Notes: generated by a model from the letters alone, not told the origin. Shown: positions 52,883 through 61,405, counted from the stretch's first letter. The stretch: DNA of 64,000 nt from Myxococcota bacterium (GCA_018821305.1 JAHJMN010000146.1:21250-85249), one strand, 5' to 3'. Translations and numbers: made by a program.

Positions 52883-54109
52883 TTACTGGTGAGTTATTAC
52901 AAACTCAACCCTTCGGTTCCGGTCTCTACCCTTACTGGTTTCATTTTTATCAATGGGTACGTCCATTCCATAACCCACATCTTTCAATCTACTGGGATCA
53001 ATACCTTTTTTAATGAGATACTGACGAACTGCTCTGGCTCTTTTTCGGGACAGTTTAAGATTATACCACTTGGGTCCCGTATTATCCGTGTGTCCTTCAA
53101 TTCTTAAAGTCATAGTGTTTCTTGCTTTAAGAACCTGTGCGATTTCATTGAGAAGCGGAAAACTCTTTTTCTTGATAACAGCTTTATCATCATCGAAGAA
53201 AACTTTTTGTTTAAGTTCGATCTTCTTGACCGTAACTTTTATAAGTTTGAGCTCATCCGGACAACCGTCATCATCTTTATAACCATTTTTAGTTTCCGGT
53301 TCATTGGGGCATTTGTCTTTAACATCCGGAATACCGTCTTTGTCGTTATCGGGATCGGGACAGCCGTCATCATCCTCAAAGCCATCCATGTCTTCTTTTG
53401 TATCTTTGAAATTGTTTGCTTTATCTTTGTCAACTCCAGGACATTTATCTACTTTATCCGCAAGACCATCGCCATCATTATCTATATCAGGACAACCGTC
53501 ATCATCTTCAAATCCATCTTTGTCTTCTTTTGTATCCTTGAAGTTATTTGCTTTGTCTTTGTCTGTTCCAGGACATTTATCGCTGAGTTTACATACTTTT
53601 TCGTATTTTTTATCCTGACCCTTTTCTTTAACCCATGGATCACAAATACCATCACCATCGTTATCGGGATCGGGACAACCGTCTTCATCTTCAAATCCGT
53701 CTTTATCTTCAGGATCATTCGGACATTTGTCTTTATCATCATAAATGCCATCGCCATCAGTATCGAGAATTTTAACTTCAAGTTTGATGGGATCTTTTTT
53801 GGGCGTGGTATCAACTACTACCTTTTTAGCACAGCGCTCAGGTGGGCTCTTCCTGATGGCTTCTCTGGCGGCATTTCCTGAAATATCAAGAAGTTTTACT
53901 GCCTCATGATATTTCCCCTGACTCATTTCATCCTGACTGAATTCGTAATGAGTTTCCGCTTGAGCCAGTTCTTTGGGGGCGCATTTTTTTGCTCCGTTTT
54001 CCCGCGCTGTTTCAATAAGCTTTTTAATAACACTGGAGCGGCCTTCCAGTTCCACTCCGGCACAGGAAGCAAGAAATAAAAGTATAGAAAGGATGGAGAG
54101 TTTTTTCAT
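52883..54109 (-). CDS. OmpA-family lipoprotein with TSP3 calcium-binding repeats
   Basis: I start at the ATG after GGAGG, giving 408 residues with lipobox LASC. The N-terminal part (KELAQAETHYEFSQDEMSQGKYHEAVKLL) is a DUF4398-like helical hairpin. The middle contains about five TSP3-type Asp-rich repeats (DTDGDGIYDDKDKCP, DNDGDGLADKVDKCPG), two of which are nearly identical. The C-terminal OmpA domain binds peptidoglycan: TMTLRIEGHTDNTG and LSRKRARAVRQYLIKKGID. It probably tethers the outer membrane to the cell wall. The preceding lipoprotein also has a DUF4398-like core, so the pair may interact. Confidence 0.93.
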   Translation of the reverse strand: MKKLSILSILLFLASCAGVELEGRSSVIKKLIETARENGAKKCAPKELAQAETHYEFSQDEMSQGKYHEAVKLLDISGNAAREAIRKSPPERCAKKVVVDTTPKKDPIKLEVKILDTDGDGIYDDKDKCPNDPEDKDGFEDEDGCPDPDNDGDGICDPWVKEKGQDKKYEKVCKLSDKCPGTDKDKANNFKDTKEDKDGFEDDDGCPDIDNDGDGLADKVDKCPGVDKDKANNFKDTKEDMDGFEDDDGCPDPDNDKDGIPDVKDKCPNEPETKNGYKDDDGCPDELKLIKVTVKKIELKQKVFFDDDKAVIKKKSFPLLNEIAQVLKARNTMTLRIEGHTDNTGPKWYNLKLSRKRARAVRQYLIKKGIDPSRLKDVGYGMDVPIDKNETSKGRDRNRRVEFVITHQ

Positions 54110-54110
54110 A

Positions 54111-54521
54111 TCAGTTGCCTCCATCTTTCTGTATTATAATTACTGGTTTTTTTTCTGTATTTTCTATTTTCTTGTCTTCTGTTTTTTTTGCATCCGGTTC
54201 ATTTTTGTCGCCGGAATCAACTTCAACTTTTTTCCTGTTTATTCCCTGCAGTTGAGCTCTCTTACTCATTTCAGTGCAGCTCTGTCCATAGCGATTAGCA
54301 TCCTGATAGTCTGCGTAACCGGCTTTATGACGAGCCCTGTGTAAATAGTAATACGCTGACCAGTATTCATAAGGACTATATTTTTCTCCCTGTGCTTCTT
54401 TTGCAGCGGAGAACTCTCTGTTTGCTGTAATGCCAACTTTACTCATATATTCAACTGGTCCACATGAGGAAAATACAACAAGAAGCGAAGACAAAACTAT
54501 AAGTTTTTTTATAATATGCAT
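54111..54521 (-). CDS. Small DUF4398-like lipoprotein
   Basis: I start at MHIIKKLIVLSSLL, 42 residues after the track start, since this gives a signal peptide with lipobox FSSC. The 136-residue product has a helical hairpin (AAKEAQGEKYSPYEYWSAYYYLHRARHKAG) matching DUF4398, followed by a Lys/Glu/Asp tail. The ompA start lies two bases before the end of this ORF, a close coupling. Such proteins are often found with OmpA and may help assemble or anchor it. The function is not known. Confidence 0.78.
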   Translation of the reverse strand: MHIIKKLIVLSSLLVVFSSCGPVEYMSKVGITANREFSAAKEAQGEKYSPYEYWSAYYYLHRARHKAGYADYQDANRYGQSCTEMSKRAQLQGINRKKVEVDSGDKNEPDAKKTEDKKIENTEKKPVIIIQKDGGN

Positions 54522-54591
54522 ATTTTCAGGCCCTAAAGTTAAACAAATATATCGAACAGTCCCGGGTAGTGCAAATTTAACAGTTTTCCTG

Positions 54592-55080
54592 TCAGGTGAC
54601 AAGGTACTTTTCTTTATCAAGAATACCGCAGAATTCGTCATTAACAATATGCATGAGATCCATTTCGCAGTTTTTCATTTTTATTGCATTGGATTCCGTA
54701 TCATGATCGTGTCCGAGCAGATGAGCCATACCGTGAACAAGAAGTCTACTGAGTGAATATTCAATATTATCAGCATTGTCGCGTTCAATCCAACTGATAT
54801 TTATAACGATATCTCCCAGGGGCACCGGCACCGGAGAGTTTGCTGAATTCTTGAGTTCCTCCGGATCTGAGGCTGGAAACGACAATATATCGGTCGTTGA
54901 TTCAATATTTCTCCAGGATGAATTCAGTTCTGTTATATATTCATCATCACAAATTGTAATTGAGAGATCACTTCCGGACAGTTCCATTTTCTGAAGGAGT
55001 TTTGTGGCTGCCCGACGAAGCCATTCTCTCCTTGTCCGGTTCGACAACCGGGAAGGTCGATGAGTTACGGCGATTGACAT
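54592..55080 (-). CDS. ybeY: Endoribonuclease YbeY (rRNA maturation factor)
   Basis: YbeY is a zinc-dependent endoribonuclease that helps mature 16S rRNA and monitor ribosomes. The 162-residue frame starts at the ATG after GGGAGAAAAA; the track start adds 12 residues. The metal-binding signature HGMAHLLGHDHD is near the C-terminus, and the ICDDEYITELNSSWRNIESTTDILSFP region is typical. Its 5' end lies inside the pgpH gene, overlapping it by 113 bases in another frame, so the two are transcribed together. The pgpH-ybeY order is widely conserved. Confidence 0.95.
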   Translation of the reverse strand: MSIAVTHRPSRLSNRTRREWLRRAATKLLQKMELSGSDLSITICDDEYITELNSSWRNIESTTDILSFPASDPEELKNSANSPVPVPLGDIVINISWIERDNADNIEYSLSRLLVHGMAHLLGHDHDTESNAIKMKNCEMDLMHIVNDEFCGILDKEKYLVT

Positions 55081-57433
55081 TTTTTTCTCCCTGGCCGGGA
55101 TAAGCAACCCTCTCATGATGCATGCTACTCAGAGTTGTAATAAAACTACTTGCAATATCACTCAGATTTCGAAGAGTAAGTTCGCAAGCATCAAGTTGGC
55201 CATCAGTAAACTTTTTATTGATTATAGCAAGAACGGTTTCTTTAATAGTATTTACGTCAAATTTTGTAGTTTTGTTTCCACCCTGAACACTCATAACCTT
55301 GCTTTTAACCGCTGCTTCTACGGCATCGGCCAGCATCAGAATTCCAGCTTCCCGGGTTTGAGGTATAGGTCCAGGGTAGCGGTAGTCTTCCTCACGAACA
55401 ACTTCTTCGGGACCAGCCTGTTCTTTTGCTCTAGCAAAGAAGTATTCGATGAGGGTAGTTCCATGATGAGATGTCGCAACATTAATAACTTCTGCCGGAA
55501 AACCAGCTTTTTCAAGAATTTCTCTTGAATCCTTCACATGATTTTTGATTACCAGCGCACTCATAGAGGGTTTTAGTTTGTTATGTGGATTATCCCCCGT
55601 CTGGTTTTCAATAAAATATTTAGGTTGCTTAGTTTTTCCGATATCATGGTACATAGCAGCAATTTTAACTAAAAGACCATTTGCTCCAACCTTTTTGGCT
55701 GCAGCAAAAGCCAACTCACTCACCTGATGAGAGTGTTGGAATGTTCCACTTGCTTTTTCACGGAGTTCAACCTGCAGAGGATGTTCGGTGTTGGCAAGTT
55801 CCAGCATTTTTATATCTGTAACATAATCACCGATATGCTCCAGCAACGGGAGTAACGCTGACATAATTACACTAAGTACTATACCTCCGATACCCACAGC
55901 TATATAGTATTTCAGGGTAATGAATCTAAGAAATTCACCAGAGCCGAGACGATATAAAGTCATTAACACAAATCCAGTAGCAATTACTGTGAGACCAGCT
56001 TTCCAGAGGACATACCGATGTTCAATACGAGTAGCGGTCATGGATGAGAAAAGACCCGTAATGAAAAAAAACAAGGCTATATGAATCGGAGCACCGATGC
56101 TCCATGTTGCAAGAAAACTAATTACCATGGTGAAAAACACTGACATTCTGGTTCCCATGAGCACTCTTACCAGAATAGAACTTGCCGCCGCAGGGAAAAT
56201 TGCTGGATAAATGACTGCATCAGTTCCGGGATAAAATGCATTGACAATAAGTCCAGATATTTTAACGAGAACCAGTATGAGAATAATAAGAAGCCCTGAA
56301 ATGACAAAATCCCGTGGTGAATTGCGTTTTCCTCCGAACTGTTGAGTTGTAGAAAGTCCAATCATGAGGAAAAATATGCTTATTATGCCAAAATATCCCA
56401 TAAACCAGAGAAGTCTTTCTCCGAAAGGAGTGAGCATGGCATTATATATTTTTACAGTTTCCAGAGAGACTGTTCCGCCTTTTGCAAGTATGATCGTTCC
56501 CTTTTTATAAGTTTTAGTTCCGAAACTGTAATTCTTTCGAATTTCTTCTCTCTTTTTCTCTGTTAATTCCGGCCTTTCAGTTATTCCAAGAGAAATACTT
56601 CCATTAGAGCCTATATGAGCCCTCACAAGCCCCATAGCCAGTACTTGAAGAGCTTTACGGGCATCTCGATCAAGACTGTCTTTATCTCCAAGGGCAAACC
56701 GTGTTTCAATTTCTGATTCAAACATTGCTGAAAGTCTTTTCATATCAACAATTTCTTTATAATCAGAACTGATATCTATTTTCTGTGGAAAACTGATATC
56801 ACCTTCTCTTGGATAACTGAGAACTTCAATTCCGTTTGGATGCGATCTTCTGAGCATCTCACGATTCTCTACAAGAATAAGATCTTTGAGTACGCTGGTA
56901 AAAATAGCCCTCAGCAACTGTTTTACCCTTGACATACTGATAGTGTTATAGAGAGACCAGAATGTAAGACTGTCTATTTTTGTTTTTGCAAGTTCATTGA
57001 ACCGAACTCGTGCGTGCTCGTCTTTCCCACGAAATATGGGATCGTTCATTGCTCTGAAAGCAAAAAGGATCTGATTTGACCAGAGATCAAGCCAGGCATT
57101 TCGTTTCATACTGAAAACTGCTTTGACGCTCTTAGCCTCCTCGTCTCTTTTCATCTGCAAAAGCTCTTTATCAGGAGTAAAAGTAAAATCTCTGCGGGAT
57201 ACTACTGGTTTTACAGCTTTTTTACCTATATCAGATTTACTAAGAGACCCGGGAAATAAATGGGTAACATTCACCACAAGGCTAGTTACAGTAATTGTAA
57301 ACACCAGAAATATGCCTATCCACCAGGAACTTGAGGCAGATTTATCCTCAATTGACTGTATTACAGGTACTTCAATGGCGCTTTCAGTATTTCTTGAAAC
57401 AAGTTTAAGACTGTTTCTCATCTTGGAATCCAT
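54968..57433 (-). CDS. PgpH-type 7TM-HD cyclic-di-AMP phosphodiesterase
   Basis: The product is about 820 residues: an N-terminal membrane helix (WWIGIFLVFTITVTSLVV), a long extracytoplasmic 7TMR-HDED region, seven membrane helices (about 340-530), and a cytoplasmic HD domain with FQHSHQVSELAFAAAKKVG and the metal-binding YHDIGK. PgpH enzymes break down c-di-AMP or related signals. The last 40 or so residues (from RVAYPGQGEKN) form a polar tail translated from DNA shared with ybeY. The start is uncertain among GTG at 57448 and ATGs at 57433 and 57421; the last has the best-spaced TGGA. Confidence 0.93.
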   Translation of the reverse strand: MDSKMRNSLKLVSRNTESAIEVPVIQSIEDKSASSSWWIGIFLVFTITVTSLVVNVTHLFPGSLSKSDIGKKAVKPVVSRRDFTFTPDKELLQMKRDEEAKSVKAVFSMKRNAWLDLWSNQILFAFRAMNDPIFRGKDEHARVRFNELAKTKIDSLTFWSLYNTISMSRVKQLLRAIFTSVLKDLILVENREMLRRSHPNGIEVLSYPREGDISFPQKIDISSDYKEIVDMKRLSAMFESEIETRFALGDKDSLDRDARKALQVLAMGLVRAHIGSNGSISLGITERPELTEKKREEIRKNYSFGTKTYKKGTIILAKGGTVSLETVKIYNAMLTPFGERLLWFMGYFGIISIFFLMIGLSTTQQFGGKRNSPRDFVISGLLIILILVLVKISGLIVNAFYPGTDAVIYPAIFPAAASSILVRVLMGTRMSVFFTMVISFLATWSIGAPIHIALFFFITGLFSSMTATRIEHRYVLWKAGLTVIATGFVLMTLYRLGSGEFLRFITLKYYIAVGIGGIVLSVIMSALLPLLEHIGDYVTDIKMLELANTEHPLQVELREKASGTFQHSHQVSELAFAAAKKVGANGLLVKIAAMYHDIGKTKQPKYFIENQTGDNPHNKLKPSMSALVIKNHVKDSREILEKAGFPAEVINVATSHHGTTLIEYFFARAKEQAGPEEVVREEDYRYPGPIPQTREAGILMLADAVEAAVKSKVMSVQGGNKTTKFDVNTIKETVLAIINKKFTDGQLDACELTLRNLSDIASSFITTLSSMHHERVAYPGQGEKNVNRRNSSTFPVVEPDKERMASSGSHKTPSENGTVRK

Positions 57434-57476
57434 TTTCCAGGAATACACGTAGATATCCCGGATAATATTGAAGATA

Positions 57477-57549
57477 ATGGGTGGTTTTGATAGTAAAACC
57501 GCCGTATCACGGTCTTACTTTTATTTTAAAAGTAGAGGAAACCGCCCAT
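57477..57549 (+). ncRNA. Candidate structured RNA with two mutually exclusive stems
   Basis: ATGGGTGGTTTT (57477-57488) can pair locally with AAAACCGCC (57495-57503) or, over a longer range, with AAACCGCCCAT (57539-57549). Both stems are complete on the plus strand if G-U pairs are allowed, but each has one C-A mismatch on the minus strand, so plus-strand RNA is favoured. The segment between holds a third small stem, ACTTTT...AAAAGT. It lies just upstream of pgpH (opposite strand). The rest of 57434-57991 is AT-rich with no feature I can name. Confidence 0.35.
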
Positions 57550-57991
57550 CAACTGCTCAGATAAATATAATAACCAGAAGGAAAAATCCAACATAATAAT
57601 CCTGAGACATATCCTCTCGGAAATAAAGTCTATAGCGTTAAGTATTTGTAAATTTAGCAATTTCTAACAGTTTAGGCTATTTTTTTATCCATTTATAACA
57701 TCCAGAAAAAATGAAATCAGGATATTTTTTGTATAGGTTTACTTTTTATATTTTTATTCTGAATACTTACTTTATTATTTTACGGATGTTAGCATTTTTT
57801 AAAACAATAGTGTTTTTTAAAACAAATAACTGAAATTTTGTATTATTTTAGACAAGAATTGATTCTAAAAGCATTTGTTAAGGATTTTTTCCAATAAGTA
57901 TATTGATTGTTTCGCCGGGATCTGATAATTTTCGCCCCTGTACTTTATGGAGCAGTTATAAATTAATGTATAACTGAATGTGGAGTTAAGC

Positions 57992-59155
57992 GTGGCAAAG
58001 AAACATGTAATGACAAAACAAGAACTTAGACAGCCGGATGTAATTTCCGGTTACTTTTTACGTATGTGGGAAAACATCCGCAATAACTGGAAACCAATAG
58101 TTTATTCTGGTATCGGCATCGGAGTCATTACCATATTTATTTTTATTTATATATGGTATGCTCACAACAGGGATGAAAAGGGCTCCAGAGTCCTTGTAAA
58201 GAGTCTGGATATGATGCTAAGCCCAGTGGATGAGGCTGCTGCAGACGAAAAGCTTGTTCCCGGTCAGAGAAAAGCTTTAAAGTCCTATAGAGAGTTGTTT
58301 GAAAAATCCCACCAGTTATTCACTAAGAATCTTGGCAGTTGTGGTAGATCCAAATCCTGTAACTTTATCTATGCACTTCGGGGCCGCTGTTCTTTTGAAC
58401 TTGCTTTTCTTGATACGGCAAATCGTGACAAACACCTTAAAAGTGCCATTTCCGATTTAAATACAGCCTGGAATAAAATTACTGGTTTTGCATGTGCCTC
58501 ATCTCTGGAAACACTTGCGATGGCCAAGGAATCTCTTGGGGATTTCAATGGCGCTCTTGCAGCATATCGTGAATTAGCAACGGCAGCGGGTGATGCTTAC
58601 ACGGGCCAGGCTCTTATCCATCAGGCTCGAATTCTTGAACTACAAGGAAAGAAAGATGAAGCTGTAAAGCTTTATCAGGACATTACTAAGACAAAGAGTA
58701 CTGGAATTTTAGCTGAACAAGAAAAAGCCCTTGAGAACCAGATGGCTTATATTAAAGCTTTCTCTCAGATTTCCAGTGGTAACGAGCAACAGATTCAAGC
58801 TATTTTCAATGCGATGAGACGGGCTCAGATGAATCTTGCCCAATTACGTGCTACCGCTTCTATTTCAGATCCTGGTCATTATGCCAAACAGAGACTTGCA
58901 TTTCTGGATCTTGGCTTGAATATTGAATCAAAAGATAACAAAGCACCCACTCCGGCTCCAGCCCCAGCTCCGGTTGCAATGCCAGCTCCGGCCCCGGCTC
59001 CAGTCCCGGCTCCAGTCCCGGCTCCAGCTCCAGCCCCAGCTCCGGTTGCAATGCCTGCGCCAGTTATGGCTGCAATGCCTGCTCCCGTTATGGCTGCAAT
59101 GCCCGCGCCAGTTATGGCTGCAATGCCCGCGCCAGTTATGAACCCCATGAACTGA
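57992..59155 (+). CDS. YfgM-like membrane-anchored TPR protein with Ala/Pro repeat tail
   Basis: I start at the GTG six bases past GGAG, giving about 387 residues; the track used an earlier GTG. A cytoplasmic N-terminus of about 35 residues precedes one membrane helix (VYSGIGIGVITIFIFIYIWY), then TPR-like helices (SLETLAMAKESLGDFNGALAAYRELA, ALIHQARILELQGKKDEAVKLYQDI). The tail is some 65 residues of PAPAPV and PAPVMAAM repeats. YfgM and BamB are adjacent genes in E. coli; here too the next gene is a BamB-like lipoprotein, so a periplasmic chaperone or envelope-assembly role is plausible. Confidence 0.82.
   Translation: MAKKHVMTKQELRQPDVISGYFLRMWENIRNNWKPIVYSGIGIGVITIFIFIYIWYAHNRDEKGSRVLVKSLDMMLSPVDEAAADEKLVPGQRKALKSYRELFEKSHQLFTKNLGSCGRSKSCNFIYALRGRCSFELAFLDTANRDKHLKSAISDLNTAWNKITGFACASSLETLAMAKESLGDFNGALAAYRELATAAGDAYTGQALIHQARILELQGKKDEAVKLYQDITKTKSTGILAEQEKALENQMAYIKAFSQISSGNEQQIQAIFNAMRRAQMNLAQLRATASISDPGHYAKQRLAFLDLGLNIESKDNKAPTPAPAPAPVAMPAPAPAPVPAPVPAPAPAPAPVAMPAPVMAAMPAPVMAAMPAPVMAAMPAPVMNPMN
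58945..59150 (+). repeat. Coding minisatellite (Ala-Pro and 24-bp PAPVMAAM units)
   Basis: Repeated CCGGCTCCAGCC-type units change into about four near-identical 24-bp units encoding PAPVMAAM. The array forms the tail of the TPR protein and is a likely site of copy-number change. Confidence 0.7.
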
Positions 59156-59167
59156 TAAGTGTGAATT

Positions 59168-60292
59168 ATGAAGTTTTTCTTTTTCTTTCTGCTTACAATA
59201 CTGACAGGGTGCATATCTCCTTCTCAGAATCGTATTAATTCAGGCGAAGGACCATCATCAAGTGTTCTTACAATAAGATGGGAAAAGAAAATCATTTCTG
59301 CCGTAAGATTTTCAAATATTCCTGAGCAATTTTCAACTCCAAGATTCAGTTCTGATGGTAGTCGTATTTTCATCGGTGCCTCTGATGGGTTAATGAGATG
59401 TATTTCGATTAACAAAAATTTGATTTGGAAAACTAAACTTTTCAGTCCAATTCACTCCAGAGCACTCCTTCTTGAAGATAAAGATGCTCTCATTATTGGT
59501 ACTATATCTGGAGAACTCTATAGGCTTAGTATAAAAACTGGAAAAATAAAGTGGAAGTTCAAAGGTTTTGGCAGTTTTTTAGGTGACACTATATATAAAA
59601 ATGGTGTTGTTTATGCTGTTACTGCTAAAAATATGTTATATGCCGTCAGTCTTGATGATGGAAAACTTCACTGGTCACGGAGACATGAAACTCTCGGTGG
59701 ATTTACGGTTCGAGGACACTCGTCACCAGCTATTTCCGGGAAAAATCTGATTTACGGTTTAAGTGACGGAAGATATCTGAATGTTGATATTCAAAACCGT
59801 GGACAGATAATCTGGTCAGCCTCACTGGAAAAGCTTGAAGATGAAAATTACATTGATGCTGATGCGAAACCAGTAATTGATGGAAATATTGTGTATGTAT
59901 CCACTTATCGTCAGGGGATAACTGCTCTGGACCTTAAGACAGGCTCGCCACTTTGGCGATTCAGAGCGTATGGTGTTACTTTTATTAAAAAAATGGAAGA
60001 TCGCCTGTACTTTGTTTCACCAACTTCTGGTATTCACTGTATTTCTACAACTGGAAGGCTGATATGGCGGCAGTATGTTGATTTAGGTACCCCTGGTGAG
60101 ATTCTCATTAGAGGTAGACGTATGCTGATTCCTTTTGATAAAGTTGGTATCATTTCTATTGATCCTCTGACAGGATTCTTTCTACAGCGTTTCGACAGTG
60201 GAAATGGCGTCAGTGGAAACCTTGAACAATTTTCAAAAGGCGTTTCATTCCTTTCAAATTCCGGTTCTGTTTATCTCATGGATCTTAAATGA
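59168..60292 (+). CDS. BamB-like PQQ-repeat beta-propeller lipoprotein
   Basis: The 374-residue product has a signal peptide with lipobox LTGC, then WD40/PQQ-type blades: ALIIGTISGELYRLSIKTGKIKWKF, VVYAVTAKNMLYAVSLDDGKLHWS, NIVYVSTYRQGITALDLKTGSPLWRF and a late ISIDPLTG blade. BamB is the outer-membrane lipoprotein scaffold of the BAM complex that inserts barrels. It lies 12 bases after the YfgM-like gene, in the E. coli-like order, and overlaps the next gene by four bases. Other PQQ-propeller proteins exist, so BamB identity is likely but not proven. Confidence 0.88.
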   Translation: MKFFFFFLLTILTGCISPSQNRINSGEGPSSSVLTIRWEKKIISAVRFSNIPEQFSTPRFSSDGSRIFIGASDGLMRCISINKNLIWKTKLFSPIHSRALLLEDKDALIIGTISGELYRLSIKTGKIKWKFKGFGSFLGDTIYKNGVVYAVTAKNMLYAVSLDDGKLHWSRRHETLGGFTVRGHSSPAISGKNLIYGLSDGRYLNVDIQNRGQIIWSASLEKLEDENYIDADAKPVIDGNIVYVSTYRQGITALDLKTGSPLWRFRAYGVTFIKKMEDRLYFVSPTSGIHCISTTGRLIWRQYVDLGTPGEILIRGRRMLIPFDKVGIISIDPLTGFFLQRFDSGNGVSGNLEQFSKGVSFLSNSGSVYLMDLK

Positions 60293-60912
60293 AATCCTTC
60301 CTGTGTCTGTCATTGGTTCTTCTTTTTGCATGTAAATCAGAAAAAACTGAAGTCTTTCGCAATGATCTTGACGTTATTTCTCGTATGAAAAAACGCAAAA
60401 TGCTTAAATGTGCTAAAAAAACAGTGTGGTACATTGATAATGATGGAGATGGATACGGCGACGACAAGAAAAGTCAGGAAGCCTGTTCCCAGCCGGATGG
60501 ATATGTTGCTACCGGTGGAGATTGCGATGATTCTGATGAACGCGTACACCCGAAACAGACTGAATATTTTTCTATTCCGCGTAAAGATGGTTCCTTTGAC
60601 TTTGATTGTGATGGAAAACAAACTCCAAGGCTCACTGTGAGAGCCTATTGTGAAGTACATGCAAATAAAAAGGGATGCAACCATTCCAGTGGATGGGATA
60701 TAAAAGCCTCTCAAAAAATACCGGACTGTGGTGTCCCGGAAAACTGGGCATGGAATGAATGTAGAACTGAATTGCTGGATGAAAAAGCAACTACCGATGC
60801 GACTGCTCAAGCCAAAACTCCGTCATCTCCCATTGTAAAACCCCCTTCAAAAGCTGTGCATCAGTGCTGGTCTGGAAAACTTCAGTGGAAAAAAAGACAA
60901 CTTTGTCGCTAG
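60289..60912 (+). CDS. MopE-type metal-binding lipoprotein
   Basis: The 207-residue product overlaps the BamB-like gene by four bases and has a lipobox FAC near residue 15. It holds the MopE/copper-binding type repeat WYIDNDGDGYGDDKK followed by CSQPDGYVATGGDCDDSD, a calcium- or metal-binding module found many times in Myxococcota genomes. Several more Cys (CDGKQ, CEVHANKKGCNH, CGVPENWAWNEC, CWSGKL, LC) suggest disulphides. The stop codon TAG is also the first base of a family B repeat end (TAGACCGCTT), so the repeat inserted exactly at the gene's end. Confidence 0.85.
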   Translation: MKSFLCLSLVLLFACKSEKTEVFRNDLDVISRMKKRKMLKCAKKTVWYIDNDGDGYGDDKKSQEACSQPDGYVATGGDCDDSDERVHPKQTEYFSIPRKDGSFDFDCDGKQTPRLTVRAYCEVHANKKGCNHSSGWDIKASQKIPDCGVPENWAWNECRTELLDEKATTDATAQAKTPSSPIVKPPSKAVHQCWSGKLQWKKRQLCR

Positions 60913-61146
60913 ACCGCTTCATGAGTAAAAGGACCGAAATCTAAAAAGTGAATATTTACGGCCAGTCTTTGTAATTATATATTGATATTAGATGTTTATG
61001 ACCTAAACCTGTTACCTGTTTGCCTGACTTGAGTTCCTGTTTAAGATTTTAGGTAACCAGAAAATCAGTTGCAGTAACAGGACAATCAGGCTCATTCCTG
61101 AAGCATTTCTTTAGAATAATTTTCAATCGTATAACTCAGGAAGCGG
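60910..61146. repeat. Family B repeat, about 237 bp
   Basis: It begins TAGACCGCTTCATGAGT at the stop codon of the MopE-type gene and runs through AAAAAGTGAATATTTACGG, TTTGCCTGACT, AGTAACAGGACAATCA to AACTCAGGAAGCGG. It matches 19190-19414 in the same orientation and 37317-37560 inverted. The right end lacks the final TCTA. Confidence 0.72.
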
Positions 61147-61149
61147 AAT

Positions 61150-61405
61150 AGAAACTATACTAATCAGTTAGTGAATGTTTGAAGTAAATAGTTCGTGTCC
61201 TGTAATACCAAATTTTCAAGTTTACACCAAATTTGTACACAGGACATTAAGAATGAAGACCTTGAAATTATTATAGTGTTCTGAATAGTATGTTTTCCTA
61301 AACATGCTCAATTTTGATAAAAATTGAATTTCAGGACACGAACTAAATAATCAATAAATACAACGTCATATAATAATTACAGATACACAGGAAATCAGGA
61401 AACAG
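61150..61405. repeat. Family C repeat interrupted by a family A element
   Basis: AGTTAGTGAATGTTTGAAGTAAATA and, past the insert, TAAATAATCAATAAATACAACGTCATATAATAATTAC match the uninterrupted block near 10740-10787. The segment is thus a family C copy split by the 153-bp element at 61191-61343. Confidence 0.75.
61191..61343. mobile_element. Family A element, subtype A1, 153 bp, flanked by 6-bp direct repeats TAAATA
   Basis: TAAATA at 61185-61190 and 61344-61349 flank an element whose ends GTTCGTGTCCTG and CAGGACACGAAC are perfect 12-bp inverted repeats. The uninterrupted target, with a single TAAATA, is present at about 10757-10762. This gives a filled and an empty site for the same sequence family. 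Confidence 0.85.

Noticed and set aside
53207-53881. 224-residue plus-strand ORF opposite the ompA/TSP3 gene
   Set aside because: Its Ile/Phe-rich repeats are the antisense of the Asp-rich TSP3 repeats; the minus-strand frame is clearly the real gene.
58879-59214. 111-residue minus-strand Gly/Ala-rich ORF
   Set aside because: It is the antisense of the Ala/Pro minisatellite in the TPR gene.
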